Positions 28,920 through 38,261 of a DNA stretch of 64,000 nucleotides are shown in pieces; position 1 is the first letter of the stretch; every line of letters begins with the position of its first letter. Under the pieces are notes generated by a model, which saw only the letters and a list, made by a program, of their open reading frames with translations, did not search any database and was not told the DNA's origin. Origin of the DNA: Anaerolineae bacterium (GTDB lineage Bacteria > Chloroflexota > Anaerolineae > Caldilineales > Caldilineaceae); NCBI GenBank assembly GCA_030432295.1, contig JAUIHI010000019.1:1-64000 (forward strand), given 5' to 3'. The position numbers and the translations under genes were made by a program.

Positions 28920-29735
28920 ATGAACAACTGGCAAGACGGCTACGCAGAGACAAACGGCATTCGCATCCACTACCACCGCACGGGCGGCGACAAACCCCAA
29001 CTGCTCTTCGCCCACGGCGTCACCGACAGTGGGCTGTGCTGGGGAAGGCTGGTCCGGGCACTGGAAGCAGACTACGACTGTGTGCTGGTGGATGCCCGGG
29101 GCCACGGCCTTTCCGACAGACCGGCAACTGGCTACACAGCCGACGATCACGCGGCGGACCTGGCCGGACTGATCGCCGGGCTGGGACTGGACCGTCCGGT
29201 GGTCATCGGCCACTCGATGGGCGGCAACACAGCCACCGCCCTGGCCGCGGGCTATCCCGACGCCATCCGCGGCGCTGTGCTGGAAGACCCGGGCTGGCGG
29301 GCCACCCTGGGAACCCCGGAAGAACGGGCCGAGCGGGCAGCGCAGTGGAGGCAGAACTCGGCGGCGATGCAGGCAATGAGCGCCGCAGAAATCGAAGCGA
29401 TGGGCCGGGAACGTTCCCCACTCTGGGCCGACGAGGAGTTCCCCGCCTGGGCAGCGGCCAAACAGCAGTTCAGTATGAATATTTTTGACACAATCACCAG
29501 AGTCACCACCCCCTGGCAGGAGAGCGCGGCCCGCTTCCGTTCGCCGGTGCTGCTGGTGACGGCGGAGACCACGCTGGGCGCAATTGTCTCCGCCGAAAAT
29601 GCCGCCGAAGCGATCGCCATCAACCCGCTGATTCGTGTCGCCCACATCGACGGCGCGGGCCACAACATCCGTCGGGAAAACTTCGACGCTTTTCTCGCTG
29701 CCGTGCGCCCCTTTCTGGCAGAGTTGCACAAATAA
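28920..29735 (+). CDS. Alpha/beta hydrolase, second of a tandem pair
   Basis: 271 residues, paralogous along its whole length to the preceding gene: FAHGVTDSGLCW, nucleophile elbow VIGHSMGGNTATAL, acid in LLVTAETTLGAI, His in IDGAGHNIRRENF. Starts 24 nt after its neighbour with GAGG at 8 nt. The middle cap region (about 130-200) differs most, which suggests different substrates after duplication. Confidence 0.9.
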   Translation: MNNWQDGYAETNGIRIHYHRTGGDKPQLLFAHGVTDSGLCWGRLVRALEADYDCVLVDARGHGLSDRPATGYTADDHAADLAGLIAGLGLDRPVVIGHSMGGNTATALAAGYPDAIRGAVLEDPGWRATLGTPEERAERAAQWRQNSAAMQAMSAAEIEAMGRERSPLWADEEFPAWAAAKQQFSMNIFDTITRVTTPWQESAARFRSPVLLVTAETTLGAIVSAENAAEAIAINPLIRVAHIDGAGHNIRRENFDAFLAAVRPFLAELHK

Positions 29736-29739
29736 AACG

Positions 29740-29836
29740 GGACGCAGATTTTTATGATTTGAATTGATCTGCGCTGATGCCCCAGAATACGCCTTTCTAT
29801 CATCAAAATTCGCTTTTTCTGCGTGCATCTGCGTCC
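29740..29836. repeat. GGACGCAGAT-family spacer element
   Basis: Begins GGACGCAGAT and ends ATCTGCGTCC; interior includes GAATTGATCTGCGCTGAT, close to the centre of the perfect palindrome at 21704. It separates the hydrolases from the response regulator and ends 19 nt before its start codon. Confidence 0.75.
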
Positions 29837-29855
29837 ACTCTTTGGCTTTCCTCCT

Positions 29856-30554
29856 ATGACCGGTGAACAAATTCTGATTGTTGAAGACGAGCGGGCGGTG
29901 GCCCGGGGGCTGGAATACGGCTTGCAGGCCGACGGCTACCAGGTGGTCTGGGCGCGCACGGGCGCGGAAGCCCTGCAACTGGCCCGCGCCGAGAACCCCG
30001 CGCTGATTACCCTGGACATTCGCCTGCCCGACACCAGCGGCTACGACGTCTGCCGCGCCCTGCGCGCCGAGGGTTTCCGCCAGCCCGTGTTGATGCTCAC
30101 CGCCCGTGATGAGGAGGTGGACAAAGTGTTGGGGTTGGAACTGGGCGCGGACGATTACGTCGTCAAGCCCTACAGCCTGCGCGAGGTGACTGCCCGCATC
30201 CGTGCTCTCCTGCGCCGAGCATACGGCGATCTCTCGGCCAAGGGTCAGAATGGCCCGTTGCGTTTTGGCGAACTGGAGATCGACCCCGCACGGTTGAGTG
30301 TGCGCAAAGGCGGCGAAGCCATCGACCTGACCCCCACCGAATTCCGCCTGCTTCACCACCTGGCCGTCCAGTCCGAGTTGCCTGTCACCCGCGCCACGCT
30401 TATCGAATCCATCTGGGGCTACGACAGCGACATCGGCGGCGAGCGCACAGTCGATGTCCACATCCGCCACCTGCGCACGAAAATTGAGGACGACCCCGCC
30501 AATCCCCAGCACATCCTCACTGTGCGCGGGGTCGGCTACAGATTTCAGGGATAG
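29856..30554 (+). CDS. OmpR/PhoB-family response regulator (orphan)
   Basis: 232 residues. Receiver domain (about 5-118) with acidic pocket EDE, phospho-acceptor Asp in ITLDIRLPDTSGYDV, Thr in MLTARDEE and Lys in DDYVVKPYSLREV. A C-terminal winged helix (about 140-232) carries DLTPTEFRLLHHL and ending VRGVGYRFQG. ATG 29856 gives the usual start; there is no clear Shine-Dalgarno. No sensor kinase gene is adjacent, so its partner is encoded elsewhere. Confidence 0.95.
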   Translation: MTGEQILIVEDERAVARGLEYGLQADGYQVVWARTGAEALQLARAENPALITLDIRLPDTSGYDVCRALRAEGFRQPVLMLTARDEEVDKVLGLELGADDYVVKPYSLREVTARIRALLRRAYGDLSAKGQNGPLRFGELEIDPARLSVRKGGEAIDLTPTEFRLLHHLAVQSELPVTRATLIESIWGYDSDIGGERTVDVHIRHLRTKIEDDPANPQHILTVRGVGYRFQG

Positions 30555-30594
30555 CTCTCCGTGCGCTTCCCTGCGCCACGGGGGGATGAAAATT

Positions 30595-30662
30595 TGTATA
30601 CACGGATGGAAAGGAAGACGGATTTGTCTAAAAATCCGTCTTCCTTTCCATCCGTGTATACA
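30595..30662. repeat. ACACGGAT octamer palindrome, copy 2 (perfect)
   Basis: Perfect 31-bp arms 30595-30625 and 30632-30662 with a 6-nt loop, words ACACGGAT and AGACGGAT at 8-nt spacing. Ends 23 nt before the Gfo/Idh start codon; also follows the response regulator stop, so it may terminate that gene. Confidence 0.9.
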
Positions 30663-30685
30663 GACTATTTTTAAGGAGTTTTGCT

Positions 30686-31864
30686 ATGTCCATTTCTCTC
30701 GGCCTGGTCGGCCTAGGCTCGTTTGGCAGTGCCTTCGCCGATCTTTTTATGAGCCACCCGTTGGTAGATCGCATTGCCCTGTGTGACCGGGAACCCGAAC
30801 GGGTAGCCCGTTTTGCCCGGCAGGAGAGCTGGCGACAGAAGTTCGATCCGAAGGACGCCTACACTTCACTCGACGACATCTGCCGCAGCGATGTGGACGC
30901 GCTGGTGATCATCACCCAGCCCTGGCTCCACGCGCCCCAGTGCATACAGGCTATGGAGTCGGGCAAGCACGTCTACAGCGCGGTTCCCGTCATCAGCCTG
31001 CCCGACGGCGACGAAATTCTGGAGTGGTGCGACAGGCTGGTGGAGACCTGCCAGCGCACGGGTCAGCTCTATATGCTGGGCGAGACGACGATCTACCGCC
31101 CCCAGACAATGCATTGCCGCAAGCAGGCCGAGGCTGGCGCATTTGGCGACTTTGTCTATGCCGAGGGGGAGTATTTTCACGATGTGGACAATCCCCACAG
31201 CAATCTGCGCCAGGTGCAGCAGCGGCGGGAAGCCAGCGCAGCCGGACAGGAGTGGGTTGCGCTGCGGGAAGCCTACAAGCAGCGGGGCGTCGTCTCCGGG
31301 CCGATGCACTACCCCACCCACTCCATCAGCGGCCCAATCAGTGTGATGAAGGCCCACGCCCAGCGGGTCTGCGCCTGGGGCTACGCCAACCGCACGAACG
31401 ATCCCTACTACGCGGAACACGGCGAGATTTTCAGCAACGAGACCGCGCTCTTTCAGATGAGCAACGGCTCCACAATGCGCGTCTGCGAACACCGGGAAAT
31501 CGGTCTGCCGGGGCGGGAGATTTTCCGGGTCTATGGAACCCAGGCCAGCTTTGAAAACGATCACTGGTGCAACAAAGAAGAGCGCACGCCTCTGACTGTG
31601 GCCGAGATGCGGGACCCATTGCCGCCAGAGGTGGAAGACGCTTTCCGCTCAGTCAGCAAGACCTCCGACTTCTACGGCGGACACGGCGGCTCCCACGCCT
31701 ATCTGGTCCACGAGTTTGTGGAGGCCGTAGCCCAGGAACGACAATCGGCCATCAACGTCTGGGAAGCCGTGCGCTATATGGCCGCGGGGGTGATGGCCCA
31801 CAAATCCGCGCTGGCCGACGGCGAAGTGTTGGTTGTCCCCGACTGGGGAGATGCGCCGGGGTAG
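30686..31864 (+). CDS. Gfo/Idh/MocA-family oxidoreductase
   Basis: 392 residues. N-terminal Rossmann fold (LGLVGLGSFGSAFADLF) and a cofactor-site segment (DALVIITQPWLHAPQCIQAMESGKHVYSAVP) resembling the family's usual TPNxxH...GKHVxxEKP, but with Ser-Ala-Val-Pro where EKP is expected. The catalytic Lys of that motif is therefore missing, so the reaction may differ from the usual sugar dehydrogenation. C-terminal domain has GGSHAYLVHEFVEAV. AAGGAG before ATG 30686. Probably acts on a sugar or inositol derivative. Confidence 0.87.
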   Translation: MSISLGLVGLGSFGSAFADLFMSHPLVDRIALCDREPERVARFARQESWRQKFDPKDAYTSLDDICRSDVDALVIITQPWLHAPQCIQAMESGKHVYSAVPVISLPDGDEILEWCDRLVETCQRTGQLYMLGETTIYRPQTMHCRKQAEAGAFGDFVYAEGEYFHDVDNPHSNLRQVQQRREASAAGQEWVALREAYKQRGVVSGPMHYPTHSISGPISVMKAHAQRVCAWGYANRTNDPYYAEHGEIFSNETALFQMSNGSTMRVCEHREIGLPGREIFRVYGTQASFENDHWCNKEERTPLTVAEMRDPLPPEVEDAFRSVSKTSDFYGGHGGSHAYLVHEFVEAVAQERQSAINVWEAVRYMAAGVMAHKSALADGEVLVVPDWGDAPG

Positions 31865-31934
31865 GGGATTGGGGGGCTGGAGATTGGAGATTTCGTGGGG
31901 AGCGGAGAGGGTCAACCGTGACCCAAATGTTTAA

Positions 31935-31985
31935 GTGAAACGAGAGGTGTGAGATCGTTGGCCGATCTCACACCTCTCGTTTCAC
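31935..31985. terminator. 23-bp perfect heptamer-periodic hairpin between convergent genes
   Basis: Arms 31935-31957 and 31963-31985 (GTGAAACGAGAGGTGTGAG... and complement), 5-nt loop. Lies between the oxidoreductase and a minus-strand gene end. Words step by 7 nt, so it belongs to the heptamer class. A half copy of the ATCCGTGT family follows at about 32005-32035. Confidence 0.8.
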
Positions 31986-32038
31986 GTCCCTTAGATTTTA
32001 CAGGAAAAATCCGTGTAAATCCGTGTCCTTCTTTTTGT

Positions 32039-32896
32039 TCAAGGCACGGGTTCGAGTAGTGTAAATTCGCTGGTGTTGGCCGGGGTCCAGGCTTCCACGC
32101 CGTCATCCGTGCGCACAAACCACCAGACAATCGTATCGCTGTTGCCCTGTAGCCAGATCGGCCCGTTGATAATCGTTGCCTGGGTGGGCGGCTCCAGATA
32201 GCCGATGACCTCACCCGCGGTGGCCCCAGCCAGGGTGCGCAGGGTGATGCCCTGAATACCGGGGCGCAACTGCACCTTCTGGCCTAAATCCAAAGGTAGC
32301 GCATTGACGCTGACCGGCAGGCCATTCATTTCAAAGATGCGGCCCTGGGGCTGCTCGGCCACAGGCGGCGCGGCAGATGATTCCGCAGCAACGGGCTGCT
32401 CAACCGTCTGCACGAGCGCGCTCTGGGACGCATCGCTGCTGCTGCTGCCTCCGAACAGATCGTTCAGATACCAGCCCAGTCCGCCAAAGACAAGCAGCGC
32501 AATCAGGGCCAGAGCCGCGGGACGCACCCATTTGGGCAGACCAGTCTGGGGTGGCGGGGGCTGCAAGGGCACAGGGATCCGATCCTGGGCCAACCGGGCA
32601 AAGAGGACGATCAGCGGCATCTGGCCCGGTCCATAATAGCGGTCGGTCACCAGCAATTGGGCCTGACGCACGGCCTGGTCGTAGAGTGCGCCGGTGGTGC
32701 TTTCGTGCAGATGCAACTCGGCCCGCACAGGCCGCTCTTTGCGATCCAGCAACACCATCAGCCCGGCCAGGGGCGCACCGCTGCTGTCAGTAATGTTGAA
32801 ATAGTGGCCCTGAATCGCCTGCAACTCGGAGTGGGCGCTGGTACGCTTGCTCTGGCTCAGTGTCACGCCTTCGTTGTTTGTCGTCTCTTCACTCAT
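32039..32896 (-). CDS. Single-pass membrane protein with C-terminal SH3-like domain
   Basis: 285 residues. An N-terminal soluble domain (about 25-125, [49 protein letters not shown]) is followed by a Pro-rich stretch, one membrane helix (about 132-150, [17 protein letters not shown]) and an outer part ending in an SH3b-like fold ([18 protein letters not shown]...[21 protein letters not shown]). The inner domain resembles carboxypeptidase-regulatory or sensor folds. Possibly links cytoplasmic state to the cell wall; function unknown. Confidence 0.65.
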   Translation of the reverse strand: MSEETTNNEGVTLSQSKRTSAHSELQAIQGHYFNITDSSGAPLAGLMVLLDRKERPVRAELHLHESTTGALYDQAVRQAQLLVTDRYYGPGQMPLIVLFARLAQDRIPVPLQPPPPQTGLPKWVRPAALALIALLVFGGLGWYLNDLFGGSSSSDASQSALVQTVEQPVAAESSAAPPVAEQPQGRIFEMNGLPVSVNALPLDLGQKVQLRPGIQGITLRTLAGATAGEVIGYLEPPTQATIINGPIWLQGNSDTIVWWFVRTDDGVEAWTPANTSEFTLLEPVP

Positions 32897-32921
32897 AGCT
32901 CCACTCCGTCTGATGAAATGT

Positions 32922-33033
32922 GGGACGCAGATGACGCGGGCGGCGCAGAAACAACAGATTTGCGCAGATTGATCCCTTTGACAAACTCAGGACAGCGCAG
33001 CGTCAATCAATTTTTCAGCGTTATCCGCGTCCC
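32922..33033. repeat. GGACGC-family spacer element
   Basis: Starts GGGACGCAGATGACGC and ends ATCCGCGTCCC, between two minus-strand genes. The interior (CAGATTTGCGCAGATTGAT) resembles the palindrome centre at 21704. Confidence 0.68.
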
Positions 33034-33043
33034 ATTTTTCCCA

Positions 33044-33823
33044 CTAGGGCAACTGGACAGTGGCGATTCCTGCTACCTGTACAGTTGTCTCATTATAGAA
33101 CACAACGCGCATATTGTACTCAATCGGCATGTCTGACCGCAAATAGCCCCGCCAGAGCAGACTGTCGCCGACTTTGCGAAAAGGGAAATCACCAGCGGGC
33201 AAGCCGCTGAACTCCGCACCCCGATCCCCACTGCCCACATAGCCCAGGCTGTTGCCCTTCAGCGTTTGGCCTGGGTTGGCAGAACCTGTGTAGGGAATTT
33301 TGAGCAGCGTGCCCTGGGGAGAAACCGCCTGTTCCTGGGGTGTGATATTCTCCACCAGCAGGCGATGAACACCGGCTGCTCGTACTCCATCCCCTTCCAC
33401 CAGATAGACCCGCAGGCGCAGATTGTAGGTGACGCCGCTGCTCCCCGGCCAATTGCCGTCAAAATCCAGAGAGTCGCCCAGGGAGCGGACCGCACGCAGA
33501 CCGCCGATCTGGAATTCTGCCCCGTCCGCGGCGATGGCTGACAGGACGATATCTGTGCCGGGGATGCGCTCGCCCAGCCCGATCTTGCGCTCCGTGGGGC
33601 CAGCGAAGACGATGGCGTTGTCGGCCACATTGAGCGCGGGCAGATCCGCGATCTGGGGCAGATTGGCGATGCCACTCAGGTCGGGCAGACCCAAATCCCG
33701 CAGTTGGTCCAGGCTGGGCAATTGGGGATTGCCGGGGATTTCCACAGGCAGATCACCGATCCCTGGCAGGCTGCATCCGCTCAGCAGCAGGGCCAGGCAG
33801 AGGGTTAGAAAACGTTTCATCAA
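33044..33823 (-). CDS. Hypothetical lipoprotein
   Basis: 259 residues with signal and lipobox LLLSGC (Cys about 17, MMKRFLTLCLALLLSGCSLPGIG). A Leu/Pro/Asp-rich linker with near-repeats (LRDLGLPDL, IANLPQIADLPAL) leads to two beta-rich segments with YNLRLRVYLVEGDGV and YNMRVVFYNETTVQVAG. No domain recognised. It lies between the SH3-like membrane protein and a predicted metalloprotease on the same strand. Confidence 0.7.
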   Translation of the reverse strand: MMKRFLTLCLALLLSGCSLPGIGDLPVEIPGNPQLPSLDQLRDLGLPDLSGIANLPQIADLPALNVADNAIVFAGPTERKIGLGERIPGTDIVLSAIAADGAEFQIGGLRAVRSLGDSLDFDGNWPGSSGVTYNLRLRVYLVEGDGVRAAGVHRLLVENITPQEQAVSPQGTLLKIPYTGSANPGQTLKGNSLGYVGSGDRGAEFSGLPAGDFPFRKVGDSLLWRGYLRSDMPIEYNMRVVFYNETTVQVAGIATVQLP

Positions 33824-33838
33824 TGGCTCCTTCTCTTT

Positions 33839-34216
33839 CTAATACGCGCCGATTTCCAATAGTCGGTCGTCGTCAATGCCGAAGTGATGGGCGATTTCGT
33901 GGCGCACCACCCGCCCCACCATTGCCCGCACTTCGTCGTCTGTGCGGCAGCGCATGAGGATTGGGCGGCGATAGATGCTGATTTTGTCGGGCATCACCAG
34001 ATTGTAGCCGCTGGTGCGCCCGGTGTGGGGGATGCCGTGGTAGAGGCCGAGCAGGTCCGTGCGCCGCTGCACCCCCACCGACCAGAGCGCGTTGGCATCC
34101 GGCCATTCCTCGACGACAATCGCCACATTTTCCAACTTTTCGAAGAAGAGGTCGGGCAGTGCCTCTACGGCCTGGGCCACCAATTCCTCGAACTCTTCGG
34201 GTGTGTGCATCCCCAT
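33839..34216 (-). CDS. Small zincin metallopeptidase-family protein (DUF1025 type)
   Basis: 125 residues from ATG 34216, which has GGGAG 6 nt upstream; a longer frame to 34357 overlaps the next gene and is not supported. The zinc motif is HEIAHHFGIDD near the C-terminus (HExxH plus downstream acid), preceded by PDKISIYRRPI, a typical element of this minimal metallopeptidase family. No signal peptide, so cytoplasmic. Substrate unknown. Confidence 0.88.
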   Translation of the reverse strand: MGMHTPEEFEELVAQAVEALPDLFFEKLENVAIVVEEWPDANALWSVGVQRRTDLLGLYHGIPHTGRTSGYNLVMPDKISIYRRPILMRCRTDDEVRAMVGRVVRHEIAHHFGIDDDRLLEIGAY

Positions 34217-34239
34217 CTCAATCTCCCAATCTCCCAATA

Positions 34240-35160
34240 TCACTCCACGCCAAAGGCGGCGTAGAGAATGTCGGCCACATAACGCTGCTGGGTCGCTGGC
34301 ACATCCTCCCACTTTCCGCCCCGAGCCAGCAGACCCCGCACCCGCTCTGGCCCCCAATTGTAGGCCACCAGCACCCAGCGCAGATCGTTCGTGCCTTGGC
34401 CCAACAGAAAATCCTGCAAATAGGCCAGATAGACCCCGGCCACTTGCGCATTCTCCACAGGATTGAAGGGGCTGGTAGCGGCTACCTTCGGCGCGAATTC
34501 ATCCCACGTGGCAGGCAGAATCTGCATCAGCCCCATATCCCCATCCCGGCCCAGGGCCACCGGGTCCATACGGCTCTCCCGATAGGCCAGGGCCGCCAAT
34601 AGCCGCCAATCGATCCCGGCCTGGTCGCCCACAGAGCGAAAGAGATCGCCGTAGGTGATCACCCGTTCCTCTGGACGCTCCAGCGTGGGCGCAGGTTCCA
34701 CCGCAGTATCTGCGGGCGGTAGCGCTTCGGCTTCGACCAGTTCATCGGGTGCAGCGCCGGAGACTGGCATGGGCGAAGGGGTTGGCACAGGGGGTGACTC
34801 AGATGTTGGCGCAAGAACGGGCAGAGGGGCAGCCGCCAATGTGGCCAACTCGGCGGGCGCAGGCATCGGCAATGTCTGCATCGGCGATGAGGACATCGGC
34901 TCGGATGGGCCGGGTAAAACTACCACAACTGTCGCTGGCGGTGCTGTCGCTCTGGGAATCTGGACTGTATGCGCGCTGCGCAGCCCGACCAGCAATCCGG
35001 CAGCGCCCACAAAGGCCAGGGCAGAGAGCAGCAAAAAGCCCACTGCCAGCAGAACCAGCAGCAGGCCCGGCCAGAGACCGCGACCGGATCGCTGACGGAC
35101 ATTCCCCGGCTGCAGGGCCAGACTATAGGGGGGGCGGGACTGCGGCGGATGGATAGGCAT
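34240..35160 (-). CDS. Membrane-anchored lytic transglycosylase (SLT domain)
   Basis: About 306 residues. An N-terminal cytoplasmic stub and membrane helix (LLLVLLAVGFLLLSALAFVGAAGLL) are followed by a long Pro/Ala linker and a C-terminal SLT/goose-lysozyme domain with catalytic Glu in ALAYRESRMDPVA and GDMGLMQILPATW. It would cut peptidoglycan glycan strands outside the membrane. ATG 35160 has no Shine-Dalgarno, but TACAAT lies 11 nt upstream, compatible with leaderless mRNA. A TTG at 35208 would lengthen it. Divergent from the subtilase gene. Confidence 0.9.
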   Translation of the reverse strand: MPIHPPQSRPPYSLALQPGNVRQRSGRGLWPGLLLVLLAVGFLLLSALAFVGAAGLLVGLRSAHTVQIPRATAPPATVVVVLPGPSEPMSSSPMQTLPMPAPAELATLAAAPLPVLAPTSESPPVPTPSPMPVSGAAPDELVEAEALPPADTAVEPAPTLERPEERVITYGDLFRSVGDQAGIDWRLLAALAYRESRMDPVALGRDGDMGLMQILPATWDEFAPKVAATSPFNPVENAQVAGVYLAYLQDFLLGQGTNDLRWVLVAYNWGPERVRGLLARGGKWEDVPATQQRYVADILYAAFGVE

Positions 35161-35263
35161 ACGTTGGGTCAATTGTATCACATCAGGCGGCAACGTGCAT
35201 GGGTTCAATGGATCGTTTGGGTCATTGGTGGACAGATAATCGAGGCTGATCTATGATGGGGGC

Positions 35264-37675
35264 ATGACGAAAACCGCCACTTACCGACTGCGCTCAAGCC
35301 CCGAATCCACCGGCCATTCGATCGGCCATTCGACCGACCATGCGACGACGACCCCCACATCCCCGCGTTGGCGGGTAGTTGGGGGAATTGTATTGGTCGC
35401 GACGACCCTCCTCTTATGGCTGATGGGTATGGCCGTCGCACACAGTGCTGGACCAGCACAACAGCCTCTGCCTGGCACGGCGCAACCAGCCACAACAGAG
35501 GAATCCTTGCCGCCCCAATCTGGCCTGCTGCTCGTAGGGCTGGAACCATCGATCTCGCCCATAGCCGCCGATGCTCTCTTCGCCGAGCAGGGACTGCTCA
35601 CCAGCCGCCACTGGCCGGAGTTTGGGCTGGCCGCGGTCCATTTGCCCGCCATCGGTGACGAGCGCAGCCGCGAAAGTGCCCTGGCTTCGGCCAAAGCGCG
35701 GTTGGTCCAGCAGTCTGGCGTGCGCTATGTGGAGAACGATTGGGCCATCGAAGCCGCCAGCCATGCGTCGCCCAACGACCCCTACTTTCCCGAACAGTGG
35801 GCATTGGCCCGAATTAATATGCCAGCCGCCTGGGACGCCACATTGGGCGAGCCGGGCCTGATCGTCGGCCTGATCGACAGCGGCATTGATCTGCAACACG
35901 AGGACCTGATCGGGATGTCCATCTGGTCCAACGAACTGGAAGTCAATGGGCTTGCCGGCGAAGATGACGATGCCAACGGTTTTGTGGATGATTTTGCTGG
36001 CTGGGATTGGGTGGGAAACGACAACCAGATCGAGGACCCCTATGGGCACGGAACCCACGTGGGCGGGATTCTGGCTGCCAATACGGACAACGGGATTGGG
36101 GTGGCCAGTGTGGGCCGCAACCTGACGATCCTGCCCCTGCGGGTGCTGGATGAGCGGGGCAGTGGCTTTATCTCCTATCTGGTCGATGCGCTGGCCTATG
36201 CCCGGCGCAAGGGCGTGCAGATTGTCAATCTCAGTCTCGTCTTACGCTTGGATTCCCTGGCCGTGGCCGACTCCATCCACGCCTTTGCCGAGACAGGCGG
36301 GCTGATTGTGGCAGCCACAGGCAACTACGGCAGTCAGGTCTACTGGCCCGCAGCCTATACCGAGACGATTGCGGTGGCTTCTACAGCGATGGACGATTCC
36401 CGCTCGTCGTTCAGCAATCGGGGACCGGAGACCGACCTGGCCGCGCCCGGCTCTCTGATTCTGAGCACCTACAAAGACAACAGCTATTATCTGAACGACG
36501 GGACCAGTATGGCCGCACCCCACGTGAGCGCACTGGCCGCGCTGGTCTGGAGTCTGCGCCCGGATTGGGATTGGGTGCAGGTGAAAGATCACCTGAAGGC
36601 TACGGCTGTGGATGTCAACGCGGCCACCCTGCCCGGACCGGACAACGAAATCGGCTATGGGCGCATCGACGCCGAAGCCGCGCTGATCCAGGCCGGTGCG
36701 GGGGTCTCCTTCACTGTCGATTATCTGGCCGGGCAATATACCGCAGTGGACCAGCCTTTGCGCATACCTGTGCAGCTGACTGTGACTGATACGCAGGGCC
36801 AGCGGTTGCCTGTGGTGGGTGCGCTGATCCACTATGCGCTGACAGGCGCGCCGGAGATCGGTTCGGGGGAGAGTGGCCCCGCGCCTGTGCTGTCGGGCAC
36901 GATTTCCACTTCGGCCACCGGGCGGGGCCTGATCGATATTCGCACACCCCAGCAGGTGGGCCAATATGAACTGCGGGTGCGGATGGCCGGGCAAGAGCTG
37001 CTCTACCCCATCACCCTGCAGGATGGCCCGCTGGTGTTGAGCGCGGATGCGACCCGGCCGCTGGTTAGCGTCGGCGGCGAACAGACCCAAGTCGTTTTCC
37101 GCGCGGCCACAAGTGGGCAGGGCGAACTGCTGACCGAGCCACTGCTGGTCGAGTTGACTACTTCTCTGGGAACCTTTTCCGACGGCAGCCAACAGCGCAC
37201 GGCCTGGATTCGAAATGGGCTGTTGACGGAGACATTGACAAGCGGAGAGATAGCAGGGATAGCTGAAATTGGGATGAGCACAGCGCTGCAAAGCCAGCGG
37301 ACTTTTGTCACTATCCAGCCCGGCCCCACCCAGCGGATTACCGGCCCGGCGCGGATTTCTGTACAGGACTGGGGCAACGGCGTCACTGTGCCTATCCGTC
37401 TGGACCTGGCCGATGTCTATGGCAACCCGATCTGGGACACAACAATTGTCAATTTCTATGCGCTGGAAAGCAGCTTTGCGCCCCAATCCCCGTCAGTGGT
37501 GATGGGAACGATCGAGAGCCTGCTCTCCGTGCCCAACTGGGCATCCCCGCGGGTGGCCTATTGGGCAATTGTACCTGGCACTTTTTCGATCTTTCAGGGC
37601 GAAGTGATTGTCCAGCGCAACCACTACTGGCTGCCGCTGGTCTCCGGCGAACCTGCGGCCACAATTTCCCAATAA
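35264..37675 (+). CDS. Secreted subtilisin-like S8 protease with Ig-like tail region and WLP tail
   Basis: 803 residues. A signal/TM segment (about 45-65) is followed by an inhibitor_I9-like prodomain (about 85-160), then the S8 catalytic domain with Asp205 (GLIDSGID), His262 (GHGTHVGG) and Ser415 (GTSMAAPHV). Two or three beta domains follow, and the C-terminus is HYWLPLVSG plus a few residues. The triad is complete, so an active exported protease is expected. The WLP tail is one of the sorting-like tails of the window. A terminator hairpin overlaps the stop. Confidence 0.95.
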   Translation: MTKTATYRLRSSPESTGHSIGHSTDHATTTPTSPRWRVVGGIVLVATTLLLWLMGMAVAHSAGPAQQPLPGTAQPATTEESLPPQSGLLLVGLEPSISPIAADALFAEQGLLTSRHWPEFGLAAVHLPAIGDERSRESALASAKARLVQQSGVRYVENDWAIEAASHASPNDPYFPEQWALARINMPAAWDATLGEPGLIVGLIDSGIDLQHEDLIGMSIWSNELEVNGLAGEDDDANGFVDDFAGWDWVGNDNQIEDPYGHGTHVGGILAANTDNGIGVASVGRNLTILPLRVLDERGSGFISYLVDALAYARRKGVQIVNLSLVLRLDSLAVADSIHAFAETGGLIVAATGNYGSQVYWPAAYTETIAVASTAMDDSRSSFSNRGPETDLAAPGSLILSTYKDNSYYLNDGTSMAAPHVSALAALVWSLRPDWDWVQVKDHLKATAVDVNAATLPGPDNEIGYGRIDAEAALIQAGAGVSFTVDYLAGQYTAVDQPLRIPVQLTVTDTQGQRLPVVGALIHYALTGAPEIGSGESGPAPVLSGTISTSATGRGLIDIRTPQQVGQYELRVRMAGQELLYPITLQDGPLVLSADATRPLVSVGGEQTQVVFRAATSGQGELLTEPLLVELTTSLGTFSDGSQQRTAWIRNGLLTETLTSGEIAGIAEIGMSTALQSQRTFVTIQPGPTQRITGPARISVQDWGNGVTVPIRLDLADVYGNPIWDTTIVNFYALESSFAPQSPSVVMGTIESLLSVPNWASPRVAYWAIVPGTFSIFQGEVIVQRNHYWLPLVSGEPAATISQ

Positions 37676-37676
37676 A

Positions 37677-37707
37677 AAAAGGAAGTCACAGCGAGTGACT
37701 TCCTTTT
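37677..37707. terminator. Bidirectional terminator
   Basis: 13-bp stem AAAAGGAAGTCAC / GTGACTTCCTTTT with a 5-nt loop, flanked by A and T runs, between the convergent subtilase and a lipoprotein gene. Confidence 0.88.
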
Positions 37708-37727
37708 GCCTATTCCATCCACTCACT

Positions 37728-38261
37728 CTATTTGCCGCAGCGCACCAGCGGTCCATCTGGATTGAGGGTGGTGTGAAAATTATAGGTGCGCCCGCCCGAC
37801 TCCAGGACGATTTTGTAGCCGGGTGTGATTACCTGGGCGTACATCATCCCTGGTTTGGGGCAACCCAGGCTAGAATCGGACCAGTCCACGGCTTCTACGC
37901 TGACCACCTGCACACTCTCCGCAGAAGAGCGACCCAAACCCGCCACCTCTGCCTTGGCTCGTTCGATCAATTCGGTGGGACTGCCGCCGACATTTGTCAT
38001 TTCGCCTCCTGGGGGAATGCCAATTCCGTCGCTCTCTGTCGCCGGTTCTTCGGTAGGTGCCGCAGTCGCGGTCGCAGTCGCAGTTGGCTCTTCGGCCTGG
38101 GGCGTGGCCGTTGGCTCGGTCAGGCTGCGCACGGGGACCGGCGTCGTTGGGGGCGCAATGGGCAGACCTTCACACCCGGCCAAGAAAAGCGTCATCAACA
38201 GCGCCACACCCAGCCGATAGACCCACCGGTTTCCCGCATCGTTGGCAAATATTTTCTTCAT
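37728..38261 (-). CDS. Conserved hypothetical lipoprotein
   Basis: 177 residues from ATG 38261 with lipobox LFLAGC (Cys about 28). A Thr/Ala/Glu-rich linker leads to a compact C-terminal domain: PTELIERAKAEVAGL, VVSVEAVDWSDSSLGCPKPGMMYAQVITPGYKIVLESGGRTYNFHT. I recall this SLGCPxPGxxYAQVxTPGYxIxL domain from Chloroflexota and cyanobacterial exported proteins; its function is not known to me. Two Cys in the domain may pair. Confidence 0.78.
   Translation of the reverse strand: MKKIFANDAGNRWVYRLGVALLMTLFLAGCEGLPIAPPTTPVPVRSLTEPTATPQAEEPTATATATAAPTEEPATESDGIGIPPGGEMTNVGGSPTELIERAKAEVAGLGRSSAESVQVVSVEAVDWSDSSLGCPKPGMMYAQVITPGYKIVLESGGRTYNFHTTLNPDGPLVRCGK

Noticed and set aside
27987-30512. 841-codon open frame on the minus strand across the hydrolases and response regulator
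   Set aside because: It is antisense to three clear genes and has no recognisable protein features; long antisense frames are expected at this GC content.
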